Part shown: positions 13,145-23,494 of the stretch, piece by piece
How positions within the stretch are numbered: the first letter of the stretch is position 1
How the letters are laid out: each line of letters begins with the position of its first letter
DNA from: Heterodera schachtii
Lineage: Eukaryota; Nematoda; Chromadorea; Rhabditida; Heteroderidae
Assembly (NCBI GenBank): GCA_023374025.1
Contig: SIJG01000048.1
Location: forward strand, 832,646 to 896,645
Reading direction: 5' to 3'
Length of the DNA: 64,000 nt
Program-made: the position numbers and the translations under genes
The notes under the pieces: model-generated
What the model was told of the DNA's origin: nothing
The model's database searches: none
The model's input: only the letters and a program-made list of their open reading frames with translations

Positions 13145-13725
13145 CCAAATTTAAGAAATTAAGAAAGGCTATTATGCTTTTGTGTCGTTTTGGATAAGCA
13201 AACGGTGCAAAATAGAAAGAATTTTAAAAGGACAAATTGATCTCGGGAATTCCCGGGCGAAAATGTACGACAAATTTGCTAATAATACAAATGGACGGAC
13301 GGACGGAGACAAATAAATAAATGCGAGCAAAAAAGGGGGGGGGGGGTAAAGCAAAAAGAACTAAACGAATCGATCGGTTGCTGCACTCATTGGGATTGTG
13401 AAAAAAGATTTATAAGATTTAATAGGCATTTAAATTAACAAATCAGAAGAGATAAACGAAAATCTAATTAGTTCAAAAAAACACAATTGACTAAAAATCT
13501 TTAAATGTATGTACATCATTAATAAATTATGGCAAAGAGAAAAGGGATATTTGGATAAGCTTCTACATTAATTAATTTCTAAAAATCTGGAACACGAACA
13601 GAGACTGAAAATGTGCTGAACATGAACAGAAAACCACCGCAAAAATTCTGCTGTTTTGCTGGACTCTTCATTTTGGTTCAGGAATTTTGTAAGAATGGAA
13701 TTTTCAAAAATTTGCGAAATTTGGG

Positions 13726-14484
13726 CAGGGGTGCGATTTTGCCCTGGAAACCCGGCATTTGCCGGGTTTTGGTGGTCCTTGCCGGGTTTTTGAAGTTGCC
13801 GGGTTTTTGCCGGGTTTTTGGGTTTTTGCCGGGTTTCCTATTTCAATTCATTTATTTGAGCTCCAGGGATCCTTTATTTTCTTAAAAATTTGCTCAAAAT
13901 CGCAAAATTTGGTCATTTTGTGGTCAAATCTGTTAACAAATCGTATTAAAAATCACAAAATTTTTCCCGGCGGCGCCTATCGGCACCGCCGGCCTCCCTT
14001 TTCCATAAGTTTTTTTTTAGAAAAAAGCGCCGCAAAAAATCAACTTCGATTTTTCGTGCTCAGAATTTCACAAAATGCTTATTTCTAACAAAAAATTGCT
14101 CAAATTGATCATGAAAAATAAAAATATAATATTTGAACATTTTTAATGGTGTTTTGAATAAATTTGTAAAAATGAGGCTTTTTTGCCTGCCAAATGAGGC
14201 TTTTGAAAATTTTAATCTGGCAACCCTGGTTAAACTCATTAATTTCAATCAAATTTAATTCAAATATTTTGTGCCCAAACGCTCATGGTTACATTCTTTC
14301 AATGCCAAATTTGCTCAAACAGGTGAAAAGTGGTGATAAATATATTGTTTAAATGTTATTGACCTTTTTTACAGTGAATAATTGGTTTAAAAAATTGCCG
14401 GGTTTTTTGCCGGATTTTTGAAAATTTTTGCCGGGTTTTTCAACTCGCGCGCCCGGTTTTTGGGTTTTGGCGATCGCACCCCTG
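13726..14484. mobile_element. hAT-like non-autonomous element, GCCGGGTTTT family
   Basis: 759 bp with a perfect 8-bp duplication, AATTTGGG (13718-13725 and 14485-14492). The terminal repeats are CAGGGGTGCGAT. Both ends carry clusters of TGCCGGGTTTTT repeats (about 13750-13840 and 14395-14465), in direct rather than inverted orientation. It contains one forward hairpin core (13967-13992) with the CTGTTAACA motif 37 bases upstream. No coding capacity. Confidence 0.88.
13967..13992 (+). repeat. GC hairpin core copy 3
   Basis: Matches the consensus arms and TATC loop exactly. CTGTTAACAAAT lies upstream (about 13930-13941) and a GCGCCGCAAAAAA motif follows at about 14027-14039. This is the clearest view of the complete module. 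Confidence 0.9.
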
Positions 14485-14832
14485 AATTTGGGTCAATTTT
14501 TTTTTGGTTTTTTTCATTTTGCTAGTTATTAAATTATATTTCTTTTATTTTTCTAGGAAAATTTACAGTTTTTATTTCACCAAAAATGCTTCAAATTAAG
14601 GTTTTTTTAAAAAGATTTCACCAAAAATTATTAAATGTTGAGTCATTTTTAAATGAAATATTATTGAGATTTTGGGTCTAGCGGGGCCGAAAGGCCAAAA
14701 TTTTAAAAGTTTAATGGTAATTCCGACGCGAAGTTCCTGCAATTCTGCTCGCCTTTTGTTGATTTTTAAAAAATAATAAAATTTAGGCCAAACACTGAAA
14801 AGTAACGTCAATTAAGTTCGTCTGCTAATCTG

Positions 14833-15120
14833 CTAATTCTTTAAGTTTCCCCCCGCGGACAATTCGCTTATTTCTCTGTTTGCACACTCTCTCTTCACTC
14901 TTTTTCTCTTCATCCTCTCTTCTATCCTCGCCCTTTTCTTCTCTGCTTCTGTTCTCTTTTCACTGCTTTTTTGTCTTAATTTTATTGACGCCATCTGCTC
15001 AAAAAATTTATTTGGGCGGTCATTTCGCATTCATTTTAATTGACTTTTGTGCTGTTTGTCCGTTAATTGCCCCCTCCCATTTCTCCGTCGTCCCCTCCTC
15101 CCATTCGTTTCCATTTAAAA
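14833..15120. other. pyrimidine-rich tract
   Basis: The stretch is dominated by CTCT/TTCT on the plus strand. A 65-codon minus-strand frame (14833-15030) translates to Lys/Arg/Glu-rich sequence with an ATG, but the composition alone explains it. No splice signals or homology support a gene. Confidence 0.5.
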
Positions 15121-15229
15121 ATTTCCTCCCAAAATTCGTCCAAATAATTTTTCAATTACAATAAGTTAATCTGAAAATAATTAATTTTAAAATTGACTAA
15201 TAATCTTTATTAAAATAAAATCTGCTCAA

Positions 15230-16480
15230 AATATTACCTCTAATTTAATTTATTTGTTAGCGAAAACTAACGGAAAATGAAAAAATAAATGGTGCAAAAT
15301 GAAATAAATATATTTTCAAAAATTAATATTTTTTCAATAAATTAATAAATAATAATTAAACTATTGAATGAGTGTTGTTAACAATAAAAAAATAAAAATC
15401 TGGACAAATTAATTAATAATCATTTGGCAGTGAGTTTATTATTTAATTATATAGATAATTTATTAAAAGCGCTATTAAAGCACAGAAAATTAACGAAACA
15501 CTTGTCAATATTCGTTATTAAAAATAGATACCATATTACATACTTTTTAACTAATTTTATGGCCATTATGAGTGAAGAAAAAATTCATTTAACCCTAAAT
15601 TCCAGAATTATCATTTATCAAAAAACCAAAAATTTAATTCAAAAGTTTTTTAAAGAAATTATAATTTTTGAGTATAATTATTAAATAATAAAAATAAATA
15701 CAAAAATACTTTTTAGAAAATAAACTTCAGACAAACAATCTTATAAATACAGCAGTAGGAGGAAAGAAGGGTGCCGATGACGGAGGACATAACGAGTTTT
15801 TAATGTAATTATAATTTTATTACCTCTGATTTAATTTAATTGATAGCGAAAACTAAAAGCAAATGAAAAAATAAATGATACAAAATGAGATAAAATAAAA
15901 ACAATAAGGTTTTTTATTTAATAAATATTTTATTATTCTTAAATTATACGTTATTAATCAAGTTTTATTTTTAATTCTTATTTTTAAATTAAATTTATTT
16001 AATAAAATAAAAATATCACATGAAATTCTGAGACCGCCGAATAATCATTTTTAATTTAAAATCAGACAGAAAAACTACAAATTCATACCTTTAATTTTAA
16101 AATTGTTGAGCAAAATTGCAACGAAAAAAAATGTAGTAAAATTTAAAAAAAATTACAAATATCCCTATCATTGATTTTTTTTTCAATAAATGAACAAATA
16201 ATAATCCAATTAATTAGACTATTGAATGAGTGTTGTGTTATTAACAATAGAAAAACAAATTAATTTAGGCAAACGAGTTAATTTAATTTGTCAGAGCATT
16301 TATCACATTATTTAATACTAGAGACCGGACCGGTCGGTTTTTTAAAATTAACTAAAGCTTTGTCAATATTCAATTATTAAAAATTAATATGCGTATTAGA
16401 TACTTTTTAAATAATTTTGAGGCCATTATGAGTCAGCAGAAAAAAAAATCATTTAACCCTAAATTCCATAATATAAATAA
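15230..16480. repeat. diverged tandem segmental duplication
   Basis: The segment at about 15230-15640 recurs at about 15818-16480 in the same orientation. Shared blocks in order are attacctct(a/g)atttaattt with agcgaaaacta (15234 and 15819), gaatgagtgttgt with taacaata (15366 and 16225), tttgaggccattatgagt-type sequence, and catttaaccctaaattcca (15587 and 16452). The second copy is longer because of AT-rich insertions. No open frame is conserved between the copies, so this appears to be non-coding duplication. Confidence 0.7.
16318..16345 (+). repeat. solitary end of the TAGAGACCGG transposon family
   Basis: CTAGAGACCGGACCGGTCGG matches the terminus of the element at 26603-27928. No partner end or target duplication is visible nearby, so it is a truncated copy. 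Confidence 0.4.
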
Positions 16481-17044
16481 AAAATTCAGTCAAAATTTAA
16501 AAATGTGCATTCAATTGATTATTTATAAATATATAATTAAAAACATAAAAACCTAAATTAATTATACATTATTAAATATTCCATGTGACAATAAAAAAAG
16601 AAAAAAGCTTAAATTTTAAATATTATTAACTCAACATTCAGAAAACAAGCATATTTTTAAAGAAAATAAAAATATTCTAAATTGAATGCTTAGAAATTAT
16701 AATTTTTGCAAATCATAAAATTTTCTTATACAAATTTTCTCTCGACAAAAAACTGCTCACGGAGACCACCCATTATTCAATTTGTAAAAACTGATAATTA
16801 ATTAATAAAAGAAAAGCATGAAAACAAGATGCATAAGAACAGCTAATAAATTAAATAAAACGATTATATATATAAAATTCAAATGAATAATTAAAAATAA
16901 TAATCAATTAATTAAAAATTGGAAACAAATAAACCAAAGTAATTCAATATCTTTTTTTATTATTATATCCAAGGAATAGATTTATATTTGAACGGATTTA
17001 TATTTGATAAAAAACGCCAATTATGAAAAATATATCGCTTTTCA

Positions 17045-17285
17045 GGACAATTCAGCTGGGGAAAAGTCAGCCAAGGACAACTCAGCTTTACGAGAATTTA
17101 CAGGCAACTCGTACAATCGCTTAGGCCTAGGCTTAGGCCGAAGCTTAGGCAAGTCATAGGCTTAGGCTTGCTTGGGCCTAGGCTTAAGTTTAGGCCTTTA
17201 TCTTGAATTTTTTTATTGTACGGCTGAGTTGTCCATCAGCCGAATTGTCTCATCAGCTGAGTTGTCCTCGGCTGACTGGTCCAGA
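17045..17285. repeat. foldback with GGACAACTCAGC arms and TTAGGC-rich centre
   Basis: Outer arms carry repeats of GGACAA(C/T)TCAGC and AGTCAGCC(A/G)AGGACAA in opposite orientations (about 17045-17090 and 17220-17285). The centre (17118-17195) is a string of TAGGCCTAGGCTTAGGC-type units with five TTAGGC hexamers. TTAGGC is the canonical nematode telomere repeat, but the hexamers here are interspersed rather than tandem, so a telomeric origin is only a possibility. Confidence 0.6.
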
Positions 17286-17299
17286 AGCCAAATATATAT

Positions 17300-19560
17300 T
17301 TTTCAAAAAAATCCCAGGCCAAAATATCTTTTATAAACTGAAACAAACCTGATTAAAAATAAGTAATTTCTTAAAAAAATCTAATTTTATCATTTTACTA
17401 CCCAATAACAAATCAAAATTATTCATTTTGGTCATTTTGCCATATCAAATAATTAAATATATAATGCTAAATAATAAAAAAATCTAAATAAAACAGAACA
17501 ATATCTGCTATAATGTAATATAAATATTAGTTTAATATTATATATTGATTAAAATTTTTTTCAAATTCTTAAATCAAATTTATTTATATTTTATTTATTT
17601 GAATAAACATAGAGAATATATTATAAAAGAAAATATTTTAATATTAAGTATTTAATAGGCGAGTGACTGGATCAGGAAACAAATTAGATATTTAAAAGGT
17701 GATGCGACACTTTCGGCTCCCAGTCAAAATGACATTTGCTGCGCTGAAATTTTGTAGCACCCCTTAATTTTGCTCAAAAATTAAATCTCGAACATCCTAT
17801 TGTTTTCCTTATGGTCATAAAAAATTCTTTCCAAAAGTAATAAATAACGAATCATTAAAATAAAATATTTTTCAGCGGGGCTTTAAGAATTCTTTTGAAT
17901 TATGCAGAGTCATAAATTTATAAGGCTGGGCAGCAACGGAATTTGTAAGGTAGAAGTTAGCTGAACACGGAAAGCGACGGTAAGAGGCGGATTTGCCTCA
18001 GAAAAACAATGGCCGAGTTTCCAAAGAACTGGATTTCCATCCCTGGCTTAACATTTTGCCTATTTCTTTAGAAAAACGGAGGAACGCATAAAATAAAACA
18101 AAACTTTTTTGGTTCGGCGTCATTAATTCTGCGCCGTAAATGTCGGCCAATCATTTAAAATAGGTAGTTAAAATAATTTAAATATAATGGTAAAGATAGT
18201 ATTTGATTAATACATACAAAACATTTATTCTGATAGTTGGTCAAGAGAGTGAGAAATCCTAATATGTACACATAAACATTTTTATGGCTGTTATGATTAA
18301 AAATTATTTTAAGTTCATTAATATATTCAGATTTTAATATTGGTAATTTATTTTTATAAATTGGTATATGGCCCTGTTTTTTTCTTTTATTTAATCACGG
18401 CGATTCGCTTGTTGTTTTTAATGTATGTAGAACATCAGGATGCTTAAAGTTTTATTTATTCAAATAATTCTGAATATGATTATTCATTTTAATGAGGATT
18501 AATTGTTAATTAATAGGTCAAATTTAATTAGAAATAATAATTTGTTTTTCCTTAATGTTTGAGATTTATTTTTGTTTTATCAAAATTCTTTTCAAATTTT
18601 TGAATGAGAATTATATTAAATGTATCTTTATATAGTTCTAAAAAAATTTTTCATTTTATGTAAAATTACTCATAATTGTATTTAAATTTGTTTTTTATTA
18701 TTTAATTGAAAATTAATATGTATAAAAAAGTACAGGGAAATAATTATTGAAATAAAAATTAAGCACAAGAAAAAAAAACAAGAAATAATTTAAAAAACCT
18801 ATTTGTTTTTTGTTTTTTTATTTGAAATTTTCAAATAAACATTTAAAACTGTGTTTCCAAGATAATTCAAATTTGAAAAAGAAATTAGAAATATCAGAAC
18901 ATTAAAGAAATATTTAATCACTGAATATTGAAATAGTTCCCATGAATGGGATTTTAATAAAGTTTTTAAATTTTTATTTTATTGTAGATTAATTAGATTA
19001 TTTACTTTATGTTTATAAATCTTATATTGGATCCACCAATGGACAAATAATTTGTCCAACAGAATCTCTTTATAAAATAATTAGATTTTTAATAGTTTTT
19101 TGTATATTAATTACATATTTTCTTTATTTTTTCATTCTTATTTTGCCTGATTAAAAAGGAAGTTTAAAGTTTTGAAAAATTTGCTATTCCACTTTCACTC
19201 TATGAGTCGTAGACCATTTGGCCAGTGATGAAGTGCCTACGCACAAACATAAACAACAGGAACATCATTTGTTACTGTATTGGCGCTAACTCAAATAAAT
19301 AATAAAAATCCATCATATCGAACACACTCATTATTGTAAATAAAATACAAAAAGCAACGATTTAAAAGTTAATAACCTTTCTTTTATTAATTAAATAATA
19401 CGAAATGCATTTATAACAAATTCAAACAAAAAATACAACTTATAAAAATTTAAAAATTTAAATGAGTTTATTTTGATAATATCGATGCCGTGAATGGGAT
19501 AAATTTTCTAGTCAAATCGTGCCAAATTAAGAGAAACTAAAAATAAATCCGATAAAAAAT
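17300..19560. other. AT-rich stretch without a supported gene
   Basis: Mostly A/T runs. A GC-richer patch at 17700-18135 includes a 20-codon frame starting MAEFPKNW (from 18011), but it has no splice support or recognisable product. Nothing else is identifiable. Confidence 0.5.
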
Positions 19561-19615
19561 AAATGTGGCTCTAATAGAGGGGTATAAACTTTAATTTTTT
19601 TGCCGACAGGCAAAA

Positions 19616-19775
19616 AACTGGACGGGAAGGGGAAGCAAAGGGGAAGTGGAAGGGAAGGAAGAGGAAGGGGAAGGAAGGGAAGGGAAGTGGAAGGGAAGGA
19701 AGGGAAGAGGAAAGGAAGAAAGAGGAAGGGGAAGACGAAAGGAAGGGGAAGCAAAGGGAAGGAAGAGGGAGGGAC
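19616..19775. repeat. purine (GGAAG)n tract
   Basis: Imperfect tandem GGAAGG/GGGAAG units on the plus strand, leading directly into the GGGACACGGG minisatellite. The long frames on both strands here are produced by the repeat and are not genes. Confidence 0.8.
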
Positions 19776-20022
19776 ACGGGCACGGGTGACGGGACGTTTC
19801 CCATGGACACGGAGACACGGGACTTTCCCAGGGACACGGGACACGGGCTTTAACAGGCACACGGGACTTTTCCAAGGGCATGGGGAAACGGGCTTTTCCA
19901 GGGACACGGAGACACGGGACTTTCCCAAGGACACGGGACACGGGCTTTCCCATGGACACGGGACACGGGACTTTTCCAGGGACACGGGACCGGGGACACG
20001 GGCTTTTCCAGGGACACGGGGA
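19776..20022. repeat. GGGACACGGG minisatellite
   Basis: Alternating units of about 18-20 bp: (A/G)GGGACACGGG followed by CTTTTCCA or ACTTTCCCA. Many junctions read GGGACTTTCC or a one-base variant. The array stops about 10 bases before a TATA box, so it forms the immediate upstream region of the gene at 20073. A diverged short copy occurs at 22485-22566. Confidence 0.85.
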
Positions 20023-20028
20023 CACTGC

Positions 20029-20036
20029 TATATAAG
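20029..20036 (+). promoter_or_regulatory. TATA box of the Myb-like gene
   Basis: TATATAAG lies 37 bases upstream of the ATG at 20073, between the GC-rich minisatellite and the coding start. Its spacing predicts a very short leader. No other TATA-like site is so well placed in the surrounding GC-rich stretch. Confidence 0.55.
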
Positions 20037-20072
20037 GAGTCGTTGTTGAGTCCCAAATCACTTTCTGCAATC

Positions 20073-20884
20073 ATGTTCGACATCATCATCCTCGACAACG
20101 AAGCGCCCGTTGTTCCCGCCGCCCCTGCCCCCGTCGCTCCCGCCCCCTCTGTCCCCGCTGCCCCTGCCCGTCTCCGAGCCTCCGCCGCTGCCCGTCGCCT
20201 TGCCTCTGGCGAGGAAACCCCCTGGCTTCGGTCATCATCGCCTCGTCGACCTGCACCACAGCAACGACAGCGCATGATGGCAGACGCCCGGGCCGTGCTC
20301 CAGCTGCAGCCAACAACATCGGCTCAGCAGCAGGCAACAACATCGCCTGCGTCGCAAGGGCGGCTCCATGTCAACACGACATGGAGTTGGTCCATGGAGC
20401 TGCCGCCGGAGACGCCGTCGGCCTCGCCACTCCGTTGGCTCAACCCGCCGCTGGCCCACAGCACACCGCTTCGTGGCAGCACATCGCCACCGCGTGCACA
20501 TGTGCGTTTGCAACCGCTCGCATCATCATCGATTCCTCACTTAATCCTTTGCAGTCCACCGTGCACGCTGCGACTCCTGTGCGTGTGGGTGCAAGGACGC
20601 CAGCTGTGCCGCTGTTTCATGGCCGCACGCGTTGGACCCCGGCGGAGTTGGTGCTCCTGCGACGTCTGGTGGCCGAGACGGAGGACTCCGGGTGGTCGCT
20701 GTTTGGCTTGCGCAGAGCAGCGGCCATCCGGAGGGCGGCACCGGAGGACAGCATGCTCCGGTGTGTTCTCCACCATCGATTCCTCACTTAATCCCTCTCA
20801 TCCAGGCACATGCGCGACAGCCAGGTGCACAACCAGGTCCGCTACATGTACCGTGGCCCCCATCCACCACCGACGGACTTCTGA
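20073..20884 (+). CDS. single Myb/SANT-like repeat protein, GC-rich, three exons
   Basis: Three exons join in frame to 237 aa: 20073-20501, 20555-20760 and 20806-20884 (TGA). The introns are only 53 and 45 bp, with gtgcgt and gtgtgt donors. Residues 1-143 are Ala/Pro/Gln-rich and look disordered. Residues about 168-228 resemble one Myb/SANT repeat: W170 in TRWTPAELVLLRRLV, W190 in SGWSLF and an aromatic Y225/Y227 in QVHNQVRYMYR, spaced like the Trp-Trp-aromatic core. This suggests a DNA-binding or chromatin role in the nucleus, which is inference from spacing, not a family match. A TATA box precedes it and AATAAA follows at 20999. The GC content is far above its neighbours. A transposon has inserted 123 bp after the stop. 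Confidence 0.55.
20502..20554 (+). other. 53-bp intron sharing a 20-nt block with the next intron
   Basis: Contains ATCGATTCCTCACTTAATCC, which is also present in the 45-bp second intron (20761-20805). Both end in a pyrimidine stretch and CAG, and splicing both preserves frame through the Myb-like segment. Shared sequence in two introns of one gene suggests a common origin. Confidence 0.5.
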
Positions 20885-20998
20885 GCGGCGCGGCGGCAAG
20901 CGGCACGGCGACCCCCCCCCCCAATCTTCATATCCCAAACGGCCCTCTTTAGGGCCACAAACATACAAATGAACTTGGTGTCTTTTTTTATATTATTG

Positions 20999-21004
20999 AA
21001 TAAA
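20999..21004 (+). terminator. polyadenylation signal AATAAA
   Basis: Lies 115 bases after the TGA of the Myb-like gene. It overlaps the left target-site duplication (ATAAATAT) of the transposon at 21008, so the cleavage site would fall inside the element. Confidence 0.4.
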
Positions 21005-21225
21005 TATCAGGGGTGGGACAACTCTCGCCAACTCTCGCCATTTTTGGTACTCTTGCCTCTCATCTCTCGCCTCTCGTTTTTTGGGACGAGAGGCGAGAGT
21101 TGAAAATACACCCCTAAAGATTGAACTTTTGAGCAGTCAGAAAAATTTTCAAATTTACACGAAAAAATCATAATCCTTTTCTCTCCTTCCTTAATATATT
21201 CTCTATTTTTGGATAGCTCCAATTC

Positions 21226-21290
21226 AAATGTGGTCTAGTGGCTAAACCTTCTGCCTTTCATTATTTTTATCTTGTGTTCAATTTCCCAAC
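21226..21290 (+). repeat. tRNA-like (SINE-type) fragment
   Basis: TGGTCTAGTGGCTAA resembles an RNA polymerase III A box and GTTCAATTTCC about 40 bases later resembles a B box. The sequence cannot fold as a full tRNA acceptor stem, so this is more likely a tRNA-derived repeat fragment inside the transposon than a working gene. Confidence 0.35.
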
Positions 21291-21480
21291 GGAACATAAT
21301 TTTTTTTAATATTTTATTTACATTATTTCAATTGAAATTTGATTAATAAAAAATATTTCAACTTAAAAATTATTGTTTTTTCTATTTTTAAACAGCCTAA
21401 AAACCGCAAATTTAACCAAAACTTTGATCATTTTTTGACAAATGCTGTAACCAAATCTCACTCAAAATTTCAAAAATTTT

Positions 21481-21505
21481 CCGGCGGCGCCTATCGGCAC
21501 CGCCG
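21481..21505 (+). repeat. GC hairpin core copy 4
   Basis: Consensus arms and loop with the right arm ending CCGCCGACGG, so the outer pairs are weakened. Followed by a GCGCCACAAAAAA-type motif at about 21558. Confidence 0.85.
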
Positions 21506-21664
21506 ACGGACCTTACACCCGCCCCCAATGTTCCAAAAAAGTTTTTTTGAAAAAACTGCGCCACAAAAAAAGCGATTTAAAAACAAAAAATTTAAAAAAC
21601 AAGTTTTGGTCATTTTTTGAATAAAATCTGTTAACAAATCCGAAGTCAATTTTCAAAATTTTTT

Positions 21665-21690
21665 CGGCGGCGCCTACCAGCACCGTCCGA
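21665..21690 (+). repeat. GC hairpin core copy 5
   Basis: Most diverged copy (loop tacc, right arm interrupted by a T). CTGTTAACAAAT precedes it at about 21628, and it follows copy 4 by 184 bp, showing tandem duplication of the whole module. Confidence 0.8.
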
Positions 21691-22245
21691 CCCCAACTGT
21701 CCCCGAAGTTTTAAAAAACGCACCGCAAAAAAGGTGGTTTGAATGGCAAAAAAATGGACAAATAATAAAGTTTGTTTGTAAAATAAATGTATTGCATGAA
21801 AATATTTATTTTATTTTCATAAAAAAATTTTAAAGATTTTTTTTTGGATTTTTCAGGACATGGACTCGGTTTAAAAGCTAGGGCCCTGACCCGGCTTTTC
21901 TGGACCCGGCAATACCCTGACCCGGTATTTGCCCAAATACCCGGGCCCGTAACCCTAATTTAATATACGATTTTGAAGTTTTTTTTTTAAATTAAAAAAT
22001 AAGGCTACAGAAAAAAATTGAAAAACTCTCGCCTCTCGTCCTCTCGCCTCTCGTCAACTCTCGTGTTTTTGGGGACTCTCGCCTCTCGCCAAACTCTCGC
22101 TCTCGTCTTTTTGGGGACTCTCGCCAAACTCTCGCTCTCGTCTTTTTGGGAATTCTCGCCAAACTCTCGCTCTCGTCTTTTTGGGGACTCTCGCCAAACT
22201 CTCGCTCTCGTCTTTTCTGAGACAAGTCACACCCCTGATAAATAT

Positions 22246-22815
22246 GCAGTTTTCACTCCCATATGCTCTCTTTGCTACCTCTATCACTTCCCCTCTCTTT
22301 CTTTTCTCTCAATCTCATTACCCTCTTTTGCCTCTCTTTCTTCTTTCATTACCCTCTTTGCCTCTCTTTCTTCTTTTCCCTCTCTCTCATTCCTATATCT
22401 ATCTCTTGTCTACTACGCTTGTTCTCTCTTTTTTGGTTTCTATCTCTCTCATTCCTATATCTGTGCCTCGTCTCCAACCTTTTCCAGGGACGCGGAGACA
22501 CGGACGCACGGGAGACGGGATGTTTCCCAGGGACACGGGCCTTTAGTGACACGGAGACACGGGACCTTTCATTCTCTCATTTCATCCAAGTTGTTCTCCC
22601 TCTCTCGCTTCCCCTCGGCTTCCTTATCATTCATCCGCTCACTCTCTGCCTTTTTTTCCCTATTTCTCCACTTCTATGTTCATCTTACTTCCCTTCCCCT
22701 TCTTGCTCTTTGCTTTATCTGTCTTCCCTCTTCCTTCCGCGCTCTTCCCTTCATTCCTCTTACCTTATTATTCCATTAGATTTCCTTCATCTTTTTTTCT
22801 TTTTTCCTAACAAAT
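22246..22815. repeat. pyrimidine-rich tract with a second minisatellite fragment
   Basis: CTCTCTTTCTT-type low complexity occupies 22246-22480 and 22570-22810. Between them, 22485-22566 is a diverged direct-orientation copy of the GGGACACGGG minisatellite found upstream of 20073. Long frames here are low-complexity Ser/Leu/Phe translations, not genes. Confidence 0.75.
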
Positions 22816-22825
22816 AAGCATTAGC

Positions 22826-23430
22826 CCGGTTTAGGGTTGCAACCCCGTCGTCGGGGTTGGGAAATTCGGGGTTCGGGGTTGTCGGGGTTGGAAGCGTCGG
22901 GGTCGGGGTCGGGGTTGACAAATCGTTCGGGGTCGGGTCGGGGTTTTTCAAATTTTGCCTTATACCATATAGTCAAAAAATTTTATATTATTTTAGCTTA
23001 AATTTTTTTATTCAACATAATAATAATTTTATGCGCTTTTTTATTTCTTTTTATCAAAAATATTTTTGTGTAAAAATAATTAAAAACACGTAAGGCATTT
23101 TTAAAATGGCCAATTTTCAGTCAAAATCTGTAAAAAAAAAATAGTCAAAATTTCAAATAAATAAAAATAGTGGATTTTATTCAACAAAAAATGCCCGAAA
23201 TTTCGGATCACCTTTTCTTTTTTTTTGTTTTTCAAATGATCTTTTTTTCGCGGCGCTATTTTTCTAAAGACTTTTAGGAGAAAGGGGTCCGGCGGTGCCG
23301 ATAGGCGCCGCCGGGAAAAATTTGAAATTTGGAAGGGTCTGTTAACAGATTTTGTCGAAAAAAAATAAATTTTTTCGATTTTGAGCCAAATTTTTTTATA
23401 AAAAAAACAAAATAAGCAAAATTAAATTTT
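22826..23430. mobile_element. probable incomplete hAT-like element, CGGGGTT family
   Basis: Begins with TTTAGGGTTGCAACCCC and an array of TCGGGGT(T/C) units (22840-22945), the same design as the subterminal arrays of the neighbouring elements. It carries an inverted hairpin core (23289-23314) followed by TCTGTTAACAGA. I could not find a matching right terminal repeat. A near-match of 7/8 bases, GCATTAGC versus GCTTTAGC, near the edges may be a decayed target duplication. Boundaries are approximate. Confidence 0.45.
23289..23314 (-). repeat. GC hairpin core copy 6 (reverse)
   Basis: Exact reverse complement of the consensus hairpin. The GTTAAC motif follows it at about 23341 and the GCGGCGC motif precedes it at about 23250, so the inverted module is complete. 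Confidence 0.88.
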
Positions 23431-23494
23431 TTTTGCTTTAGCCTAACGCTTTTCCTCTTCTGCTTTTATCCAAATCCAACGCAGTTGAAGTGCC

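Larger units (their letters stand above)
21008..22237. mobile_element. hAT-like non-autonomous element, CTCTCGCC family
   Basis: 1230 bp with a perfect 8-bp duplication, ATAAATAT (21000-21007 and 22238-22245). The ends are CAGGGGTGGGAC and the reverse complement of CAGGGGTGTGAC. Subterminal repeats of ACTCTCGCC are sparse at the left end and form a long array of CTCTCGCCAAACTCTCG units with GTCTTTTTGGGGA spacers at the right (22023-22212). It has two hairpin cores (21481, 21665). Internal extras are a tRNA-like segment (21226-21290) and a CCCGG-rich patch (21865-21955) that may be another decayed element. The open frames on both strands are products of the array. Confidence 0.88.

Noticed and set aside
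17118..17195. Interstitial telomere array
   Set aside because: TTAGGC units are not tandem and are embedded in a TAGGCCTAGGC repeat, so a telomere origin is not shown.
18011..18073. 20-codon ORF starting MAEFPKNW
   Set aside because: Too short, no splice support and no recognisable family.
19776..20022. True NF-kB binding sites (GGGACTTTCC)
   Set aside because: The motif arises from the minisatellite unit, and many nematodes lack canonical NF-kB. Kept only as a sequence observation.
19527..20070. Long minus- and plus-strand open frames (Pro/Ser/Leu-rich or Gly/Lys/Arg-rich)
   Set aside because: They are translations of the GGAAG tract and GGGACACGGG minisatellite. All six frames stay open because the repeat lacks stops.
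22018..22817. Ser/Leu/Phe-rich frames up to 253 aa
   Set aside because: Produced by the CTCTCGCC array and the pyrimidine tract. No start context, splice signals or conserved motif.
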